From: Stomoxys calcitrans
Taxonomy: Eukaryota; Arthropoda; Insecta; Diptera; Muscidae
DNA length: 64,000 nucleotides
Assembly: GCF_963082655.1 (NCBI RefSeq)
Contig: NC_081552.1
Coordinates: forward strand, 121,620,458-121,684,457
Direction: 5' to 3'
This document shows, in pieces, positions 22,020 to 33,329 of the stretch (positions are counted from its first letter, which is position 1; each line of letters opens with the position of its first letter). The position numbers and the translations under genes were made by a program. Below the pieces are notes generated by a model. That model saw nothing but the letters and a program-made list of their open reading frames with translations. It did no database searches and was not told where the DNA came from.

Positions 22020-22625
22020 ACTGTAAAGAAGCTACCTGACCCATCCATTGGTATACTTTTCGAAATGTGACTGAGCTCGCTTGCATTTGTTGTTATTGCT
22101 CTACTAACGTGTACATGACAGGCATGGTCTCTTGTATCTAAATCTAAAGAAAAGAGATAATTGAAAGTATGCATCCAGTGATGATTATAAACATCCCTGA
22201 GTCACACATTAACATTTGTATTTTAATTTTTCTTCCAACAACCCCTTCAGAGTTAAGCAGCAGTAATTTTCAACATACAGGGTGGCTGATGAATATTGCT
22301 ACAATGATGAATATTGCTACATTTTTTTTTCGGTGTATGGAATACATTTTTCTTTTATTCATGTTAAATTAAATTATTAAATTAATTATTAAATTATTAT
22401 TAATTAAATTAATTAATTAATTAATTAAATTAATTATTAAATTATTATTATTAAATAGAAAAAAAGTTATTACATTTTTTTTTGGTAGCGGCTTTCATCA
22501 GCCACCCTGTACAACAGACTTTTCACCACTAAGCCTGCTGCTCTGAAATTTAAAAGCAAAATTAACTGCTAATATTTAGCAGACAGTGTTTGCTATTTTC
22601 ACCAACTTTTTTTTATGAGTGTATG
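22020..22625 (-). repeat. Repeat family B, split by a MITE
   Basis: In reverse this matches 35387-35835: first the GTCTGCT / CAGCAGGCTTA block (22511-22620), then CTGCTGCTTAA (22245-22276). The ~145-bp block with CATGTACACGTTAGTAGAGC and ATACCAATGGATG follows (22025-22165). No coding frame was seen. The element type is unknown to me. Confidence 0.7.
22278..22509. mobile_element. 232-bp MITE with CAGGGTGGCTGATGAA ends
   Basis: Flanked by TA at 22276-22277 and 22510-22511. Ends are CAGGGTGGCTGATGAA and TTTCATCAGCCACCCTG, inverted repeats. The centre is AT-rich with TTAATTAA runs (22370-22460). TA duplication and small size point to a Tc1/mariner-type MITE. It interrupts repeat family B cleanly. 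Confidence 0.85.
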
Positions 22626-22629
22626 CCAA

Positions 22630-22835
22630 AATCGGACTAAGCGGATGGACCATCTGAGGCGCAGTCACAGAAAACATTTGCATGAAATAATCTTCAAACA
22701 TTAAATTATATAGAAAGCACTATCGATTCAAAAAACAATTTCATGCATTTTTCTGAATTCTATGTATTTTTTTTTTTTTTTGAAAGACTTTCCTTTAGCT
22801 CTTAAAGAAATCACTCATTATTAGGATATTTGCTT
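22630..22835. other. Unassigned spacer
   Basis: AT-rich, with a T16 run near 22770. No feature seen. Confidence 0.35.
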
Positions 22836-22839
22836 ATCC

Positions 22840-24000
22840 TAGTCTCCCAATGTTGATGGCCTCGTCGTCGGCCCCTGCTTGTTAGACGGTATTGCCGAAC
22901 TTGTGACGGAGACTTCATCAATGCCCACCACAAGGAGAGTTCCTTCCTCCTTTTCTCCGCGACCAAACCTTAATTTTGGATGCCTTAGAGTGCCACCATG
23001 CGTTCCATCGCGAATTTTCTGTCCCATTCCTTGATAAAGTCGCCTTTGTGAGCTACGGGATGTCCCTCCTTCTCACTAGGTCGAACGTTGCGCCCACCCA
23101 TGGAGTGTGAATACTTCTGACAAGCTTTTTTACGCTATCCGAAAATTCACTCGTTAATCAGATCCTCCATTTGGGACTGATGATACGGTGGTATCATACC
23201 GAGTGCACTGTCGATATCGATGACCGAATATGTCAGCTCATCTTTGTTGTGCTTCCTTACCAGTCTAGCATTAGAGTACCGCTCCTTACCTTTTCCAGCG
23301 ACCATCTTCCCCTTCCATCATGGCTGTGGCGTTTGGAAGTCACAGTCCTTTTTGAGGACTCAGGGGCCGTGCCGTTTCCTTCGTTGCTGTTCCGACTTTG
23401 TCTCCCCCCGCAGGGAGCTGTCTGGAGTCTCCATTGCGGGAGAGCTGGCTTGGTCTTACCAGAGTAGAAGTGCCTGGAACGTCTATTTTTTCTTCCACTT
23501 CTATCCCTTCCAGCATCCTGCACTTTCGCCGATTGCGCTGCCGTTGCATACCCCTAAGTCTCCTACGTGTCCCGGATTGCTTTCTTCTCGTGAGCTTAGC
23601 AAAGCTCTCGCTTACTACTGCCGTCATCCCGCTGTCCTCATATCTTGATTCCGCTGCGACGTATTTTTCGTTGACACTGTTGCTGTCTGAATCCGCGACA
23701 TTGACGCTGTCACCGTCTGCAAACACCACCTTTACTTAAAGGCTGGGGATGAACTGCGCATCCCTTTGGTTTATCCGTCACTTCCACATTTGTAAGTCTG
23801 ACCACTGGTTGTGTGCTTGAAATATTACTCTCTGTGCCAAACACCCACACCTATAAAAGGGCGGACAACTTGCTACGGTCTGATACCACCGCCGCAGCTG
23901 TTGGGTCTTCGGACTCCAATTTTAGCCAACTCCTGAAAGGCTTTACAATTTTTTGGGTTATAGGTAGTACCTAATCCGAGGAGCGAAATGAAATCACGTC
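22840..24000 (-). pseudogene. LOA/I-type LINE copy 2: ORF1 (DUF4780-like)
   Basis: The minus strand encodes pieces of an ORF1 like that at 33930-34860. Its C-terminal part is near 22840-23100 (EEGTLLVVGIDE, the end of a DUF4780-type domain). The N-terminal Ser/Arg-rich part is at 23340-23729. It is followed upstream by a leader to about 24000. Plus-strand frames such as 23220-23648 are its antisense. Stops and frameshifts break it. Confidence 0.65.
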
Positions 24001-24239
24001 CGCCCTACTCAACCGTTACTTTTGTACCAAATCAAAAATAAGTATCGCAAAAAATAAATTCCAACCAACCTCCAAATTTTAATGTTTTTAGAAGGCCTCG
24101 ATATATAGTTAAAAATTAAAACGAATTAGGATTCGAAACTTATATTCTTGCTTGAACCGTTGAGTGAAGCGGACGTTTTGTTATACCGATCCGTAACTCG
24201 TTATAGGAAATTATTATCGGAAAACATTTAAGTCACTCA
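24001..24239. other. Unassigned AT-rich spacer between two LINE remnants
   Basis: No ORF or repeat was recognised. Confidence 0.35.
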
Positions 24240-26180
24240 AAGAGTGTGTAATCCATTAGGCGGATGATGATCTGCATCTGTTTCCAGTGGGGAGCAGATC
24301 TAGAGCCCAAGACTAAGAATAGATTCAAAAGACCCAACAGCTGCGGTGGTGGTATCAGCCCGTAGAATGTTATCTACCACTGAGACTTCGACTGGTGGAG
24401 CGGCTGCTCAAGGCTCCACTAGGCGACAGAAGACTGGTCAGCAGTGGCTTTCGACGAAGACACCTAGTTCGTATCTTAAGGACAATACTATCTTCTCATG
24501 CCTATAATTCGCCTGGGTCATCGGCCATCTCTGGCAAACCAATACGCTCTTTAAGAGATTGGAATAATTAGAGGCGCATCGCTCTCAGGTTTATTGAGAG
24601 GCTTGGTGCGAATGATCCTAAGACTCTCACCGATAGAGAGAGAGAGAGGCTACCTTAATTGGGCTAGGAGATTCGCTGCACAGGCTACCCGAAAAACTAC
24701 ACATCTAGATCGGAAACGTCACCGCAGTCACCCAAAAGGCTGCGTTCACGTGGAGGTCATTCCATGTCTAAAAGAACTAGGGCGAACAATATTAATATGG
24801 GTCCAAGGACCTTTGCTAATGTCGCTAGAGACAGTTTGGTGATGGTAGTTGTCGACAAGGGAGAAGAAGAGGGCTGCTCATCTAGAAACAATTGGAGTTG
24901 GATAGTCTGTGGACTGTCATCTGTATACTCCGATGTGCTTGCGAAATTTCCTGGGTCTCCTTCAGTTTGACGATGCAGGCTGATATCGAGGCCAATACAA
25001 ACTAATTGCCATAGGGGATCAACGCTCAATTTAAATATATCGTTGTGCCCAAAACATGATTGGTGAGATATGGCCAGGAGCAGCTCTGGATTTAGTCAAG
25101 AAGGAAGACACTCCTTCTCGACCAATGGCGCACGCTTGGGTACCAAGGATTCCCTCAGATCCTGAATCCATACTTGGAAAACTGACTTGAAGATTTGTAG
25201 ATTAGATGGCGACCGAAGACATGCAGTATTTGTACTAAATTCCGACTGTCTCGCAGACCTCAAAAAGTCTGAAGGAGTTGTATCCTACGGTTTCAATAAG
25301 TTGAAACTGATGGATTTAAACTACTTAAGGGTACGGGAAAAGGGACACAGAGCCTGTATTCTTGCAAAGAGTAATCCAAATGTTTTTCTTCTTCCATCGC
25401 TAAGCTAAGATTCTGTAGTAGCCTGCCTTGAAATAAATAAGTCTCATTGCTAGCTGACTTCCCTATATATGGCACACGATTCAGAGATGCCGCCTTATAA
25501 TCTTATGTTGCTGGTTGAAGCCGCTTCTACAGTGTAGAAGAGCCTCATTGTAAAAAGTGATGCTCATGCAATATCACCAGATATGTAGAAGTTCGTTTAT
25601 AAACGAAAGGGGTGAGCTGCTTGTCGCATATATTATAAGTTGCAATGTGGCGATTTGTATTTGTATATATGGAATAAACATTTATTACTAAAAACAGGCA
25701 GGTAGTACTAGACGTTACTTTCATAACGTAAGATATTGGGTTGCCCAAAAAGTAATTGCGGATTTTTTAAAAGAAAGTAAATGCATTTTTAATAAAACTT
25801 AGAATGAACTTTAATCAAATATACTTTTTTTTACACCTTTTTTCTAAAGCAAGCTAAAAGTAACATCTGATAACTGACAGAAGAAAGAATGCAATTACAG
25901 AGTCACAAGCTGTGAAAAAATTTGTCAACGCCGACTATATGAAAAATCCGCAATTACTATTTGGGCAACCCAATATAAGCGGAGGGATATGCGACTGGGA
26001 AGTGTGGGATCAGCACAGCTTCTCTGATGATCGTTATATTACTTTCAGCCTTTCAGAAGTGGTCCCTCGGCTTAATAAGAAAAAGGCGGATTGGGAAAAA
26101 TTTCGGCACACATTCTGCACGTCTATCCCTTCTAGACCAGAAAAAGAAGTGGAAACTAAGGATCTAAAAGTCAACTTTCG
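24240..26180 (+). pseudogene. Plus-strand LINE remnant: DUF4780-type ORF1 and endonuclease end
   Basis: Positions 24760-25330 encode, over several frames, an ORF1 like the minus LOA copies but clearly different: GPRTFANVARDSL, PGAALDLVRREDIPSRPM, WRLDGDRRHAVFVLNSD. After degenerate sequence, 25700-25735 (VVLDVTFIT) and 25974-26160 (DWEVWDQHSFSDDRYITF) are the end of an APE-type endonuclease. The mariner MITE at 25736-25973 lies between these two pieces. It ends near the HINE fragment at 26268. It is a dead element. Confidence 0.62.
25736..25973. mobile_element. Mariner-type MITE (238 bp), copy a
   Basis: Ends TTGGGTTGCCCAAAAAGTAA and its inverse (TTACTATTTGGGCAACCCAA), flanked by TA (25734-25735, 25974-25975). 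About 30 bp of terminal inverted repeat match mariner ends (GGTTG...AAGTAATTGCGGATTTTT). It has no transposase. It lies in a LINE endonuclease region. Confidence 0.9.
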
Positions 26181-26267
26181 ACTAATAGTTCAATCGACTA
26201 TTTGTGTGAAAAAAAGTCGAAGTCGACTGTTACTGTAAAAAAAGGAGAATAATCGACCTTGAATCAA

Positions 26268-26610
26268 AACAAGTAAAAGCGTGCTAAGTTCGGCCGGGCC
26301 GAATCTTATATGCCCTCCACCACGGATCGCATTTGTCGAGTTCTTTTCCCGACATCTCTTCTTAGGCAAAAAAGGATATAAGAAAAGATTTGCTCTGCTA
26401 TTAGAGCGATATCAAGATATGGTCCGGTTTGGACCACAATTAAATTATATGTTGGAGACCTGTGTAAAATGTCAGCCAATTCAAATAAGAATTGCGCCCT
26501 TTGGGGGCTCAAGAAGTAAAATAGAGAGATCGATTTATATGGGAGCTGTACCGGGCTATAGACCGATTCAGACCATATTAAACACGTATGTTGATGGTCA
26601 TGAGAAGAAG
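26268..26610 (-). mobile_element. HINE fragment (3' end only)
   Basis: Starts AACAAGTAAAAGCGTGCTAA and has the hairpin palindrome and a TATGCCCTCCACCACGG variant of the subterminal motif. It stops at about 26610 before any full monomer, joined directly to the LOA 3' end. Confidence 0.78.
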
Positions 26611-26611
26611 A

Positions 26612-28490
26612 TTTAGAGCTTGCGCTCTAAAAACTATAAAGTAACATCTAAAAAGAAATTTTTAAGTTAGAAATTCCGTGCTACTTACAAAATTCTTAAT
26701 TGTTTTCAATGCCACTCCCCTAAGATGGTCCATGTCTGATATTGTGTCTCCACCTAAGTACCGGTATCGGTTGGACGCGAAAGCCGGGCAATGACAAAGG
26801 AAATGCTCCAACGTCGCATCATCTTCCCCGCATGCCGTACACATGCTATCACTTGCCGCACCGATTTTACATAAGTGAGCTCGTAGTCCCATGTGTCCCG
26901 TTATGATACCAATAGCTATACTGACCTCCTTCTTGCTTCCTTTCAGTAATAGCCTCGTCTTTTCACAATCTGGATTCCCCCTAGGATTATCGCCGTCCTA
27001 CCGACCGTTTCGCTGTTCCATAATGTTGCATGCGCATTCTTCGCCCACTCCCTTAACTCGGTCTGCATCGACCCGAAAGCTTCGGGTTAACCAAGTTTAT
27101 TGACGGCAGTCCTCTGACCTTCACCGCCAAATCGTCTGCCCTTTCATTTCCCCTTACTCCGTTATGGGCCGGCACCCAAACGATGCGGATTTTGCCATCC
27201 TCAGAGAAGGCGTTAATTTCCTTACACTACAAAACTGTTCGTGACCTTACCGTCCTGGTTGTTATTGTCCTTATGGCAATTTTACTGTCGGTAAAGATGT
27301 TCACACTCGACGTCCTCGTGTTAACACCACACCACTTCACGCATTCTGTGATAGCCCGGATCTCCGCCTTCAGGACCGTATTATGGTCAGGCAGTCTAAA
27401 ACAGATCTCAGTCCCTGGGTTCTCAATGCAAACCCCCAGGCCCACTCTGTCCTCTAGCTTTGATCCATCCGTGTAACATGATCTTCCAGATGGCAATACT
27501 AGGGTTCCGTCAATCCAAGACTGTGCCGATGGCAGCAGTGCGTCGCACTCGACTTCAAGGTTCATCTCAGGTACCCGAACGGAAACCTCTCCACTCCCTT
27601 CCAGGTTTCCTATCGTCGCCTCGATTATACCGCGGTGGTATGAGCTGCTCCCATCCTCAATCCATTCTCCCATCGCCTTAAGTCTCATAGCCGTAATGGC
27701 AGCCTTACACTTAATCTGTATGTCAATAGGTCCTTATGTTACACTTTTTCTCCATAGCAGTCCACCAAACTACTGAGGCGTAAGAAAGAATTGTCTAATC
27801 ACGCTCCTGTAGAGCCAGTGGACTATCCCCAGACTCAGACCCCATTTCGAGCCTACGGCCCGTCTACATAGTGCCCCATATCTGAGAGCCTTCTCAGTAC
27901 GCTCCTATATGTGACACTTCCAATTCAGTTTCCTGTCCAAGATCACACCTAAGTATTTGATCTTGTCAGATATCGAATTGGTCTTATTGAAGAAACGTGA
28001 TGCGTTAAATTGGCCCAACTTCGTCATTCTCGTGAACAGGCATATTTCAGTCTTCTCTGGGTTAACATTGAGACCTCTAGGTCTAGCCCAGTCATATGCC
28101 ATATGCAAGACCCTTTCGGCCCTTCTACATAGCTCGTTCAGATCCTTATCTCTTAGAAGTATTAAACATCGTCTGCGTAGCAGACGGGTTCAAATCCCTC
28201 CTCAGTCAGCATCCGTAATAGGTCATTTATAGTGGTCACCCATAGGAGTGGCGATAAAATGCCCCCTGTGGCGTGCCCTGTGCCACTTTCTCCCTTATAT
28301 TTATGCCATTGGACACACAATTTATCCACCTGTTCCTTAGCAAATGGTTTATCCAGTCTCTAAGGTTTATCCGGGTCCACCCGTTACTGGTCTAAGGATT
28401 GGATCAGTGTGTCGGTCCGCACATTGTTAAAAGCCCCCTCGATGTCAATGCATACCGCCAGTGTGTACGTTTTGGCATCGAAGAATTCTT
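26612..28490 (-). pseudogene. LOA LINE 3' half, duplicated copy
   Basis: Minus strand: RT end (CIDIEGAFNNV near 28390-28460; a YADD box near 28170-28190; GLNVNPEKTEICLFTR at 27905-28108). RNase H is at 27227-27688, with catalytic-type residues in CYTDGSK, LKAEIRAI and IFTDSKIAI. The C-terminal CGEDDATLEHFLCHCPAF motif is at 26662-26892. RNase H after RT places it with I/LOA-type LINEs. The 74-bp deletion and stops inactivate it. Confidence 0.78.
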
Positions 28491-28892
28491 CGGGAAAAGG
28501 GACACAGAGCCTGTATTCTTGCAAAGAGTAATCCAAATGTTTTTCTTCTTCCATCGCTAAGCTAAGATTCTGTAGTAGCCTGCCTTGAAATAAATAAGTC
28601 TCATTGCTAGCTGACTTCCCTATATATGGCACACGATTCAGAGATGCCGCCTTATAATCTTATGTTGCTGGTTGAAGCCGCTTCTACAGTGTAGAAGAGC
28701 CTCATTGTAAAAAGTGATGCTCATGCAATATCACCAGATATGTAGAAGTTCGTTTATAAACGAAAGGGGTGAGCTGCTTGTCGCATATATTATAAGTTGC
28801 AATGTGGCGATTTGTATTTGTATATATGGAATAAACATTTATTACTAAAAACAGGCAGGTAGTACTAGACGTTACTTTCATAACGTAAGATA

Positions 28893-29130
28893 TTGGGTTG
28901 CCCAAAAAGTAATTGCGGATTTTTTAAAAGAAAGTAAATGCATTTTTAATAAAACTTAGAATGAACTTTAATCAAATATACTTTTTTTTACACCTTTTTT
29001 CTAAAGCAAGCTAAAAGTAACATCTGATAACTGACAGAAGAAAGAATGCAATTACAGAGTCACAAGCTGTGAAAAAATTTGTCAACGCCGACTATATGAA
29101 AAATCCGCAATTACTATTTGGGCAACCCAA
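28893..29130. mobile_element. Mariner-type MITE, copy b (duplicate of copy a)
   Basis: Same element carried in the second unit of the large tandem duplication, offset 3157, with the same flanks. It is not an independent insertion. Confidence 0.9.
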
Positions 29131-29424
29131 TATAAGCGGAGGGATATGCGACTGGGAAGTGTGGGATCAGCACAGCTTCTCTGATGATCGTTATATTACT
29201 TTCAGCCTTTCAGAAGTGGTCCCTCGGCTTAATAAGAAAAAGGCGGATTGGGAAAAATTTCGGCACACATTCTGCACGTCTATCCCTTCTAGACCAGAAA
29301 AAGAAGTGGAAACTAAGGATCTAAAAGTCAACTTTCGACTAATAGTTCAATCGACTATTTGTGTGAAAAAAAGTCGAAGTCGACTGTTACTGTAAAAAAA
29401 GGAGAATAATCGACCTTGAATCAA

Positions 29425-29767
29425 AACAAGTAAAAGCGTGCTAAGTTCGGCCGGGCCGAATCTTATATGCCCTCCACCACGGATCGCATTTGTCGAGTTC
29501 TTTTCCCGACATCTCTTCTTAGGCAAAAAAGGATATAAGAAAAGATTTGCTCTGCTATTAGAGCGATATCAAGATATGGTCCGGTTTGGACCACAATTAA
29601 ATTATATGTTGGAGACCTGTGTAAAATGTCAGCCAATTCAAATAAGAATTGCGCCCTTTGGGGGCTCAAGAAGTAAAATAGAGAGATCGATTTATATGGG
29701 AGCTGTACCGGGCTATAGACCGATTCAGACCATATTAAACACGTATGTTGATGGTCATGAGAAGAAG
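29425..29767 (-). mobile_element. HINE fragment, duplicate
   Basis: Second copy of 26268-26610 in unit 2 of the tandem duplication; identical over the compared landmarks. Confidence 0.78.
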
Positions 29768-29818
29768 ATTTAGAGCTTGCGCTCTAAAAACTATAAAGTA
29801 ACATCTAAAAAGAAATTT

Positions 29819-30049
29819 TTAAGTTAGAAATTCCGTGCTACTTACAAAATTCTTAATTGTTTTCAATGCCACTCCCCTAAGATGGTCCATGTCTGATATT
29901 GTGTCTCCACCTAAGTACCGGTATCGGTTGGACGCGAAAGCCGGGCAATGACAAAGGAAATGCTCCAACGTCGCGTCATCTTCCCCGCATGCCGTACACA
30001 TGCTATCACTTGCCGCACCGATTTTACATAAGTGAGCTCGTAGTCCCAT
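29819..30049 (-). pseudogene. LOA C-terminal Cys/His motif
   Basis: Encodes CKIGAASDSMCTACGEDDATLEHFLCHC, a CCHC-like cluster at the end of the ORF2 protein, as in many RNase H-bearing LINEs. Confidence 0.75.
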
Positions 30050-30383
30050 GTGTCCCGTTATGATACCAATAGCTATACTGACCTCCTTCTTGCTTCCTTT
30101 CAGTAATAGCCTCGTCTTTTCACAATCTGGATTCCCCCTAGGATTATCGCCGTCCTACCGACCGTTTCGCTGTTCCACAATGTTGCATGCGCATTCTTCG
30201 CCCACTCCCTTAACTCGGTCTGCATCGACCCAAAAGCTTCGGGTTAACCAAGTTTATTGACGGCAGTCCTCTGACCTTCACCGCCAAATCGTCTGCCCTT
30301 TCATTTCCCCTTACTCCGTTATGGGCCGGCACCCAAACGATGCGGATTTTGCCATCCTCAGAGAAGGCGTTAATTTCCTTACA

Positions 30384-30935
30384 CTACAAAACTGTTCGTG
30401 ACCTTACCGTCCTGGTTGTTATTGTCCTTATGGCAATTTTACTGTCGGTAAAGATGTTCACACTCGACGTCCTCGTGTTAACACCACACCACTTCACGCA
30501 TTCCGTGATAGCCCGGATCTCCGCCTTCAGGACCGTATTATGGTCAGGCAGTCTAAAACAGATCTCAGTCCCTGGGTTCTCAATGCAAACCCCCAGGCCC
30601 ACTCTGTCCTCTAGCTTTGATCCATCCGTGTAACATGATCTTCCAGATGGCAATACTAGGGTTCCGTCAATCCAAGACTGTGCCGATGGCAGCAGTGCGT
30701 CGCACTCGACTTCAAGGTTCATCTCAGGTACCCGAACGGAAACCTCTCCACTCCCTTCCAGGTTTCCTATCGTCGCCTCGATTATACCGCGGTGGTATGA
30801 GCTGCTCCCATCCTCAATCCATTCTCCCATCGCCTTAAGTCTCATAGCCGTAATGGCAGCCTTACACTTAATCTGTATGTCAATAGGTCGGATATCTAGA
30901 ATAGTCTCCAGTGCCCTAGTGGGCGTGGTCCTCAT
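30384..30935 (-). pseudogene. LOA RNase H domain
   Basis: 183 codons open. RNase H motifs: CYTDGSKLEDRVGLGV (first Asp), LKAEIRAITECV (Glu) and VNIFTDSKIAI (Asp). It removes RNA template in active elements. Here the 3' part runs out of frame near 30384. Confidence 0.82.
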
Positions 30936-31135
30936 CGCTCCTCCTATGCCTGTTTAATGGTCCTTATGTTACACTTTTTCTCCATAGCAGTCCACCAAAC
31001 TACTGAGGCGTAAGAAACAATTGGTCTAATCACGCTCCTGTAGAGCCAGTGGACTATCCCCAGACTCAGACCCCATTTCGAGCCTACGGCCCGTCTACAT
31101 AGTGTCCCATATCTGAGAGCCTTCTCAGTACGCTC

Positions 31136-32130
31136 CTATATGTGACACTTCCAATTCAGTTTCCTGTCCAAGATCACACCTAAGTATTTGATCTTGTCAG
31201 ATATCGAATTGGTCTTATTGAAGAAACGTGATGCGTTAAATTGGCCCAACTTCGTCTTTCTCGTGAACAGGCATATTTCAGTCTTCTCTGGGTTAACATT
31301 GAGACCTCTAGGTCTAGCCCAGTCATATGCCATATGCAAGACCCTTTCGGCCCTTCTACATAGCTCGTTCAGATCCTTATCTCTTAGAAGTATTAAACAT
31401 CGTCTGCGTAGCAGACGGGTTCAAATCCCTCCTCAGTCAGCATCCGTAATAGGTCATTTATAGTGGTCACCCATAGGAGTGGCGATAAAATGCCCCCTGT
31501 GGCGTGCCCTGTGCCACTTTCTCCCTTATATTTATGCCATTGGACACACAATTTATCCACCTGTTCCTTAGCAAATGGTTTATCCAGTCTCTAAGGTTTA
31601 TCCGGGTCCACCCGTTACTGGTCTAAGGATTGGATCAGTGTGTCGGTCCGCACATTGTTAAAAGCCCCCTCGATGTCAATGCATACCGCCAGTGTGTACG
31701 TTTTGGCATCGAAGAATTCTTCTATTTTATGCACAACCTCGTGCAGGGCAGTCTCCACCGACCTTCCCTTGACATAGGCATGCTGTTTGCATTTGAGCAG
31801 TTCTGTGGATGTCATACTCTTTATCATGGTGCCCACAGGCCTTTGGTGTCGCATAACTTGCCTTGCCGGGCTTAGGTATAAACACCACCCTTGCCACCTG
31901 ACAAGTTTTCGGAGTATATGAAAGTCCTATGCACGCTGTGAACATTTGGCCAGACGAGGCGCCAGATAGTCTGCCTCTTTTTGTAGTAACGTCGGAAATA
32001 TTCCATCAGGTCCGGGTGACTTAAATAGTTTGAAGCTCCTCAAGGATATCTTCACCATAAACTCCGTTATTATAAACCTTCGATCAACGTCATTATTCCA
32101 AGATTCCGGTGTCTCCGTGAGTCCTTTTGG
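31136..32130 (-). pseudogene. LOA reverse transcriptase region
   Basis: Minus strand: KQHAYVKGRSVETALHEVV and CIDIEGAFNNV (31615-31854). VCYADDV (catalytic YADD) is at about 31398-31425. PRGLNVNPEKTEICLF and YLGVILDRKLNWKCHI (thumb) are at 31136-31339. Several frameshifts separate these blocks. Confidence 0.78.
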
Positions 32131-32499
32131 TATCCAGTGGAAAATGGGTTTTCATCAAAAGCCCTAACTTCTCCTCCGTTGTCTCTGCTCTCACTCCCAT
32201 GTCGTCTACTAAAGTTTCAGTTTGGACATGGGTTTTTGAGAGAAACTTTTTTATCTTGGCGTCGTCATTAACGCTAACGACCTGTTCGCAGAAAAGCTTC
32301 CAGGAGGCACGTTTTGCCGCTCTGGTAATCTTGTTGTATTAATTGAGCTGTGTGCAATACACATCCCAATAAACGTCCGCTTTTTTACGTCGTGCTCTGT
32401 TGTTTCCCAATATTGCGAATCTCCCCGGTCATCCAGGGTTTTTCTTGGGCTGATTTCCTTTCCCGAAGAGGACAACTAACTTCGAAGGATCCCACCAGT

Positions 32500-33320
32500 G
32501 CAGTCGTAATCCTGTTGACATTCTCGTCAATCTCTTCTATGCTTGAACAATCTAAATTATCTTGCCCAAGTCTTCATCTGAGTAGCCTTCCAAATTTTGT
32601 CCAGTTGGTCTTCAACTTATTCCGGAAGCTTATCGGATTCGGCGCTGGCCGTGCTATTCTAAACCTAATGTAGCGATGGTCAGAGAAAGAGTGTTCCATG
32701 GAGACCCTCCAATTCTGAACCTCATCGATCAGATTTTCGGAACAAATCGTCACATCTAATACCTCCTCCCTAATCCTATTAACAAAGGTAGCGGTGTTAC
32801 CAATATTAAGTGTTGTTAGATCGTTAGTATTCAAGAACTCTGCCAGGGCTTGGCCCCGCTTATTAGTGTTGGCGCTACCCCACGAAATCGCATCGCACCC
32901 TATTAGTACCTCGTTTCCTGTTTGTTTTGCTTTCCTCACCAGCCGTTGCAGCTCCGACGTTGGTGGCGGTGTCGGAGAGCCGAAAGGCAGATAAAGTGAT
33001 ACCAGGTATGCTCCACCGTCTCCCTGTCTCACCACTGTTGCATCCGACGTTGACAACTCTGGGGAAAATATATAATTCAAATTTCTATGACAAATAACGT
33101 AGGCCGAGTACCATTTACAACATAGAATAATTGGTAGTTGATATGGTTTAGTCCAGAGACTTTGTACCCGGTCGTCCATGGCTCCTGAATTAAGGCAATA
33201 TGAATCTTGCCCTTGCTGATTTTCTCCATCAGAGCGGGTGTAGCAGTCTCGTTCCGGTGAAGGTTTTTCTGGATTACCTCAATCATTGGTCCTCCATTAA
33301 ATGGACATTTTGGGAGTAGC
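32500..33320 (-). pseudogene. LOA endonuclease domain
   Basis: Minus strand: IQKNLHRNETAT and IALIQEPWT (catalytic Glu) at 33077-33334. EVLIGCDAISWGSANTNKRG, EEVLDVTICSEN and SFSDHRYIRFRIARP (catalytic His) are at 32574-33179. This is an APE-type endonuclease, cut by at least one frameshift near 33100. Confidence 0.78.
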
Positions 33321-33329
33321 CTGCCTGAT

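Larger units (their letters stand above)
25334..28490. repeat. Large tandem duplication, unit 1 (3157 bp)
   Basis: Begins CGGGAAAAGGGACACAGAGC and ends GGCATCGAAGAATTCTT. It contains the MITE, endonuclease end, HINE fragment and LOA 3' half. It matches 28491-31721 almost base for base. One 74-bp segment present in unit 2 (about 30888-30961) is missing here at 27731-27734, leaving a shared GGTC at the junction. Confidence 0.92.
28491..31721. repeat. Large tandem duplication, unit 2 (3231 bp)
   Basis: Copy of 25334-28490; landmarks are offset by 3157 before the indel and 3231 after it. Scattered single-base differences exist (for example GTCGCATC versus GTCGCGTC near 26817/29974). After 31721 the LOA RT continues normally, so the 31721 side is the parental arrangement. 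Confidence 0.92.

Noticed and set aside
23220..23648. Overlapping plus frames of 98-142 codons as a gene
   Set aside because: Antisense of a LOA ORF1 remnant; codon pattern and homology support the minus strand.
26281..26616. Plus-strand ORFs within HINE copies (also 29438-29773, 52582-52821, 58476-58904) as proteins
   Set aside because: They are translations of the repeat; most use non-ATG starts, end at a stop inside each monomer, and recur with the repeat.
27183..27476. Plus frame of 97 codons (and 30340-30633) as a gene
   Set aside because: Shadow of the RNase H domain on the minus strand.
28165..28200. tRNA-like sequence (GTCTGCGTAGCAGACGGGTTCAAATCC)
   Set aside because: It contains a GGTTCAAATCC T-arm-like word and a small hairpin, but no acceptor stem or full cloverleaf; it is LOA RT coding (YADD region) and is repeated at 31396.
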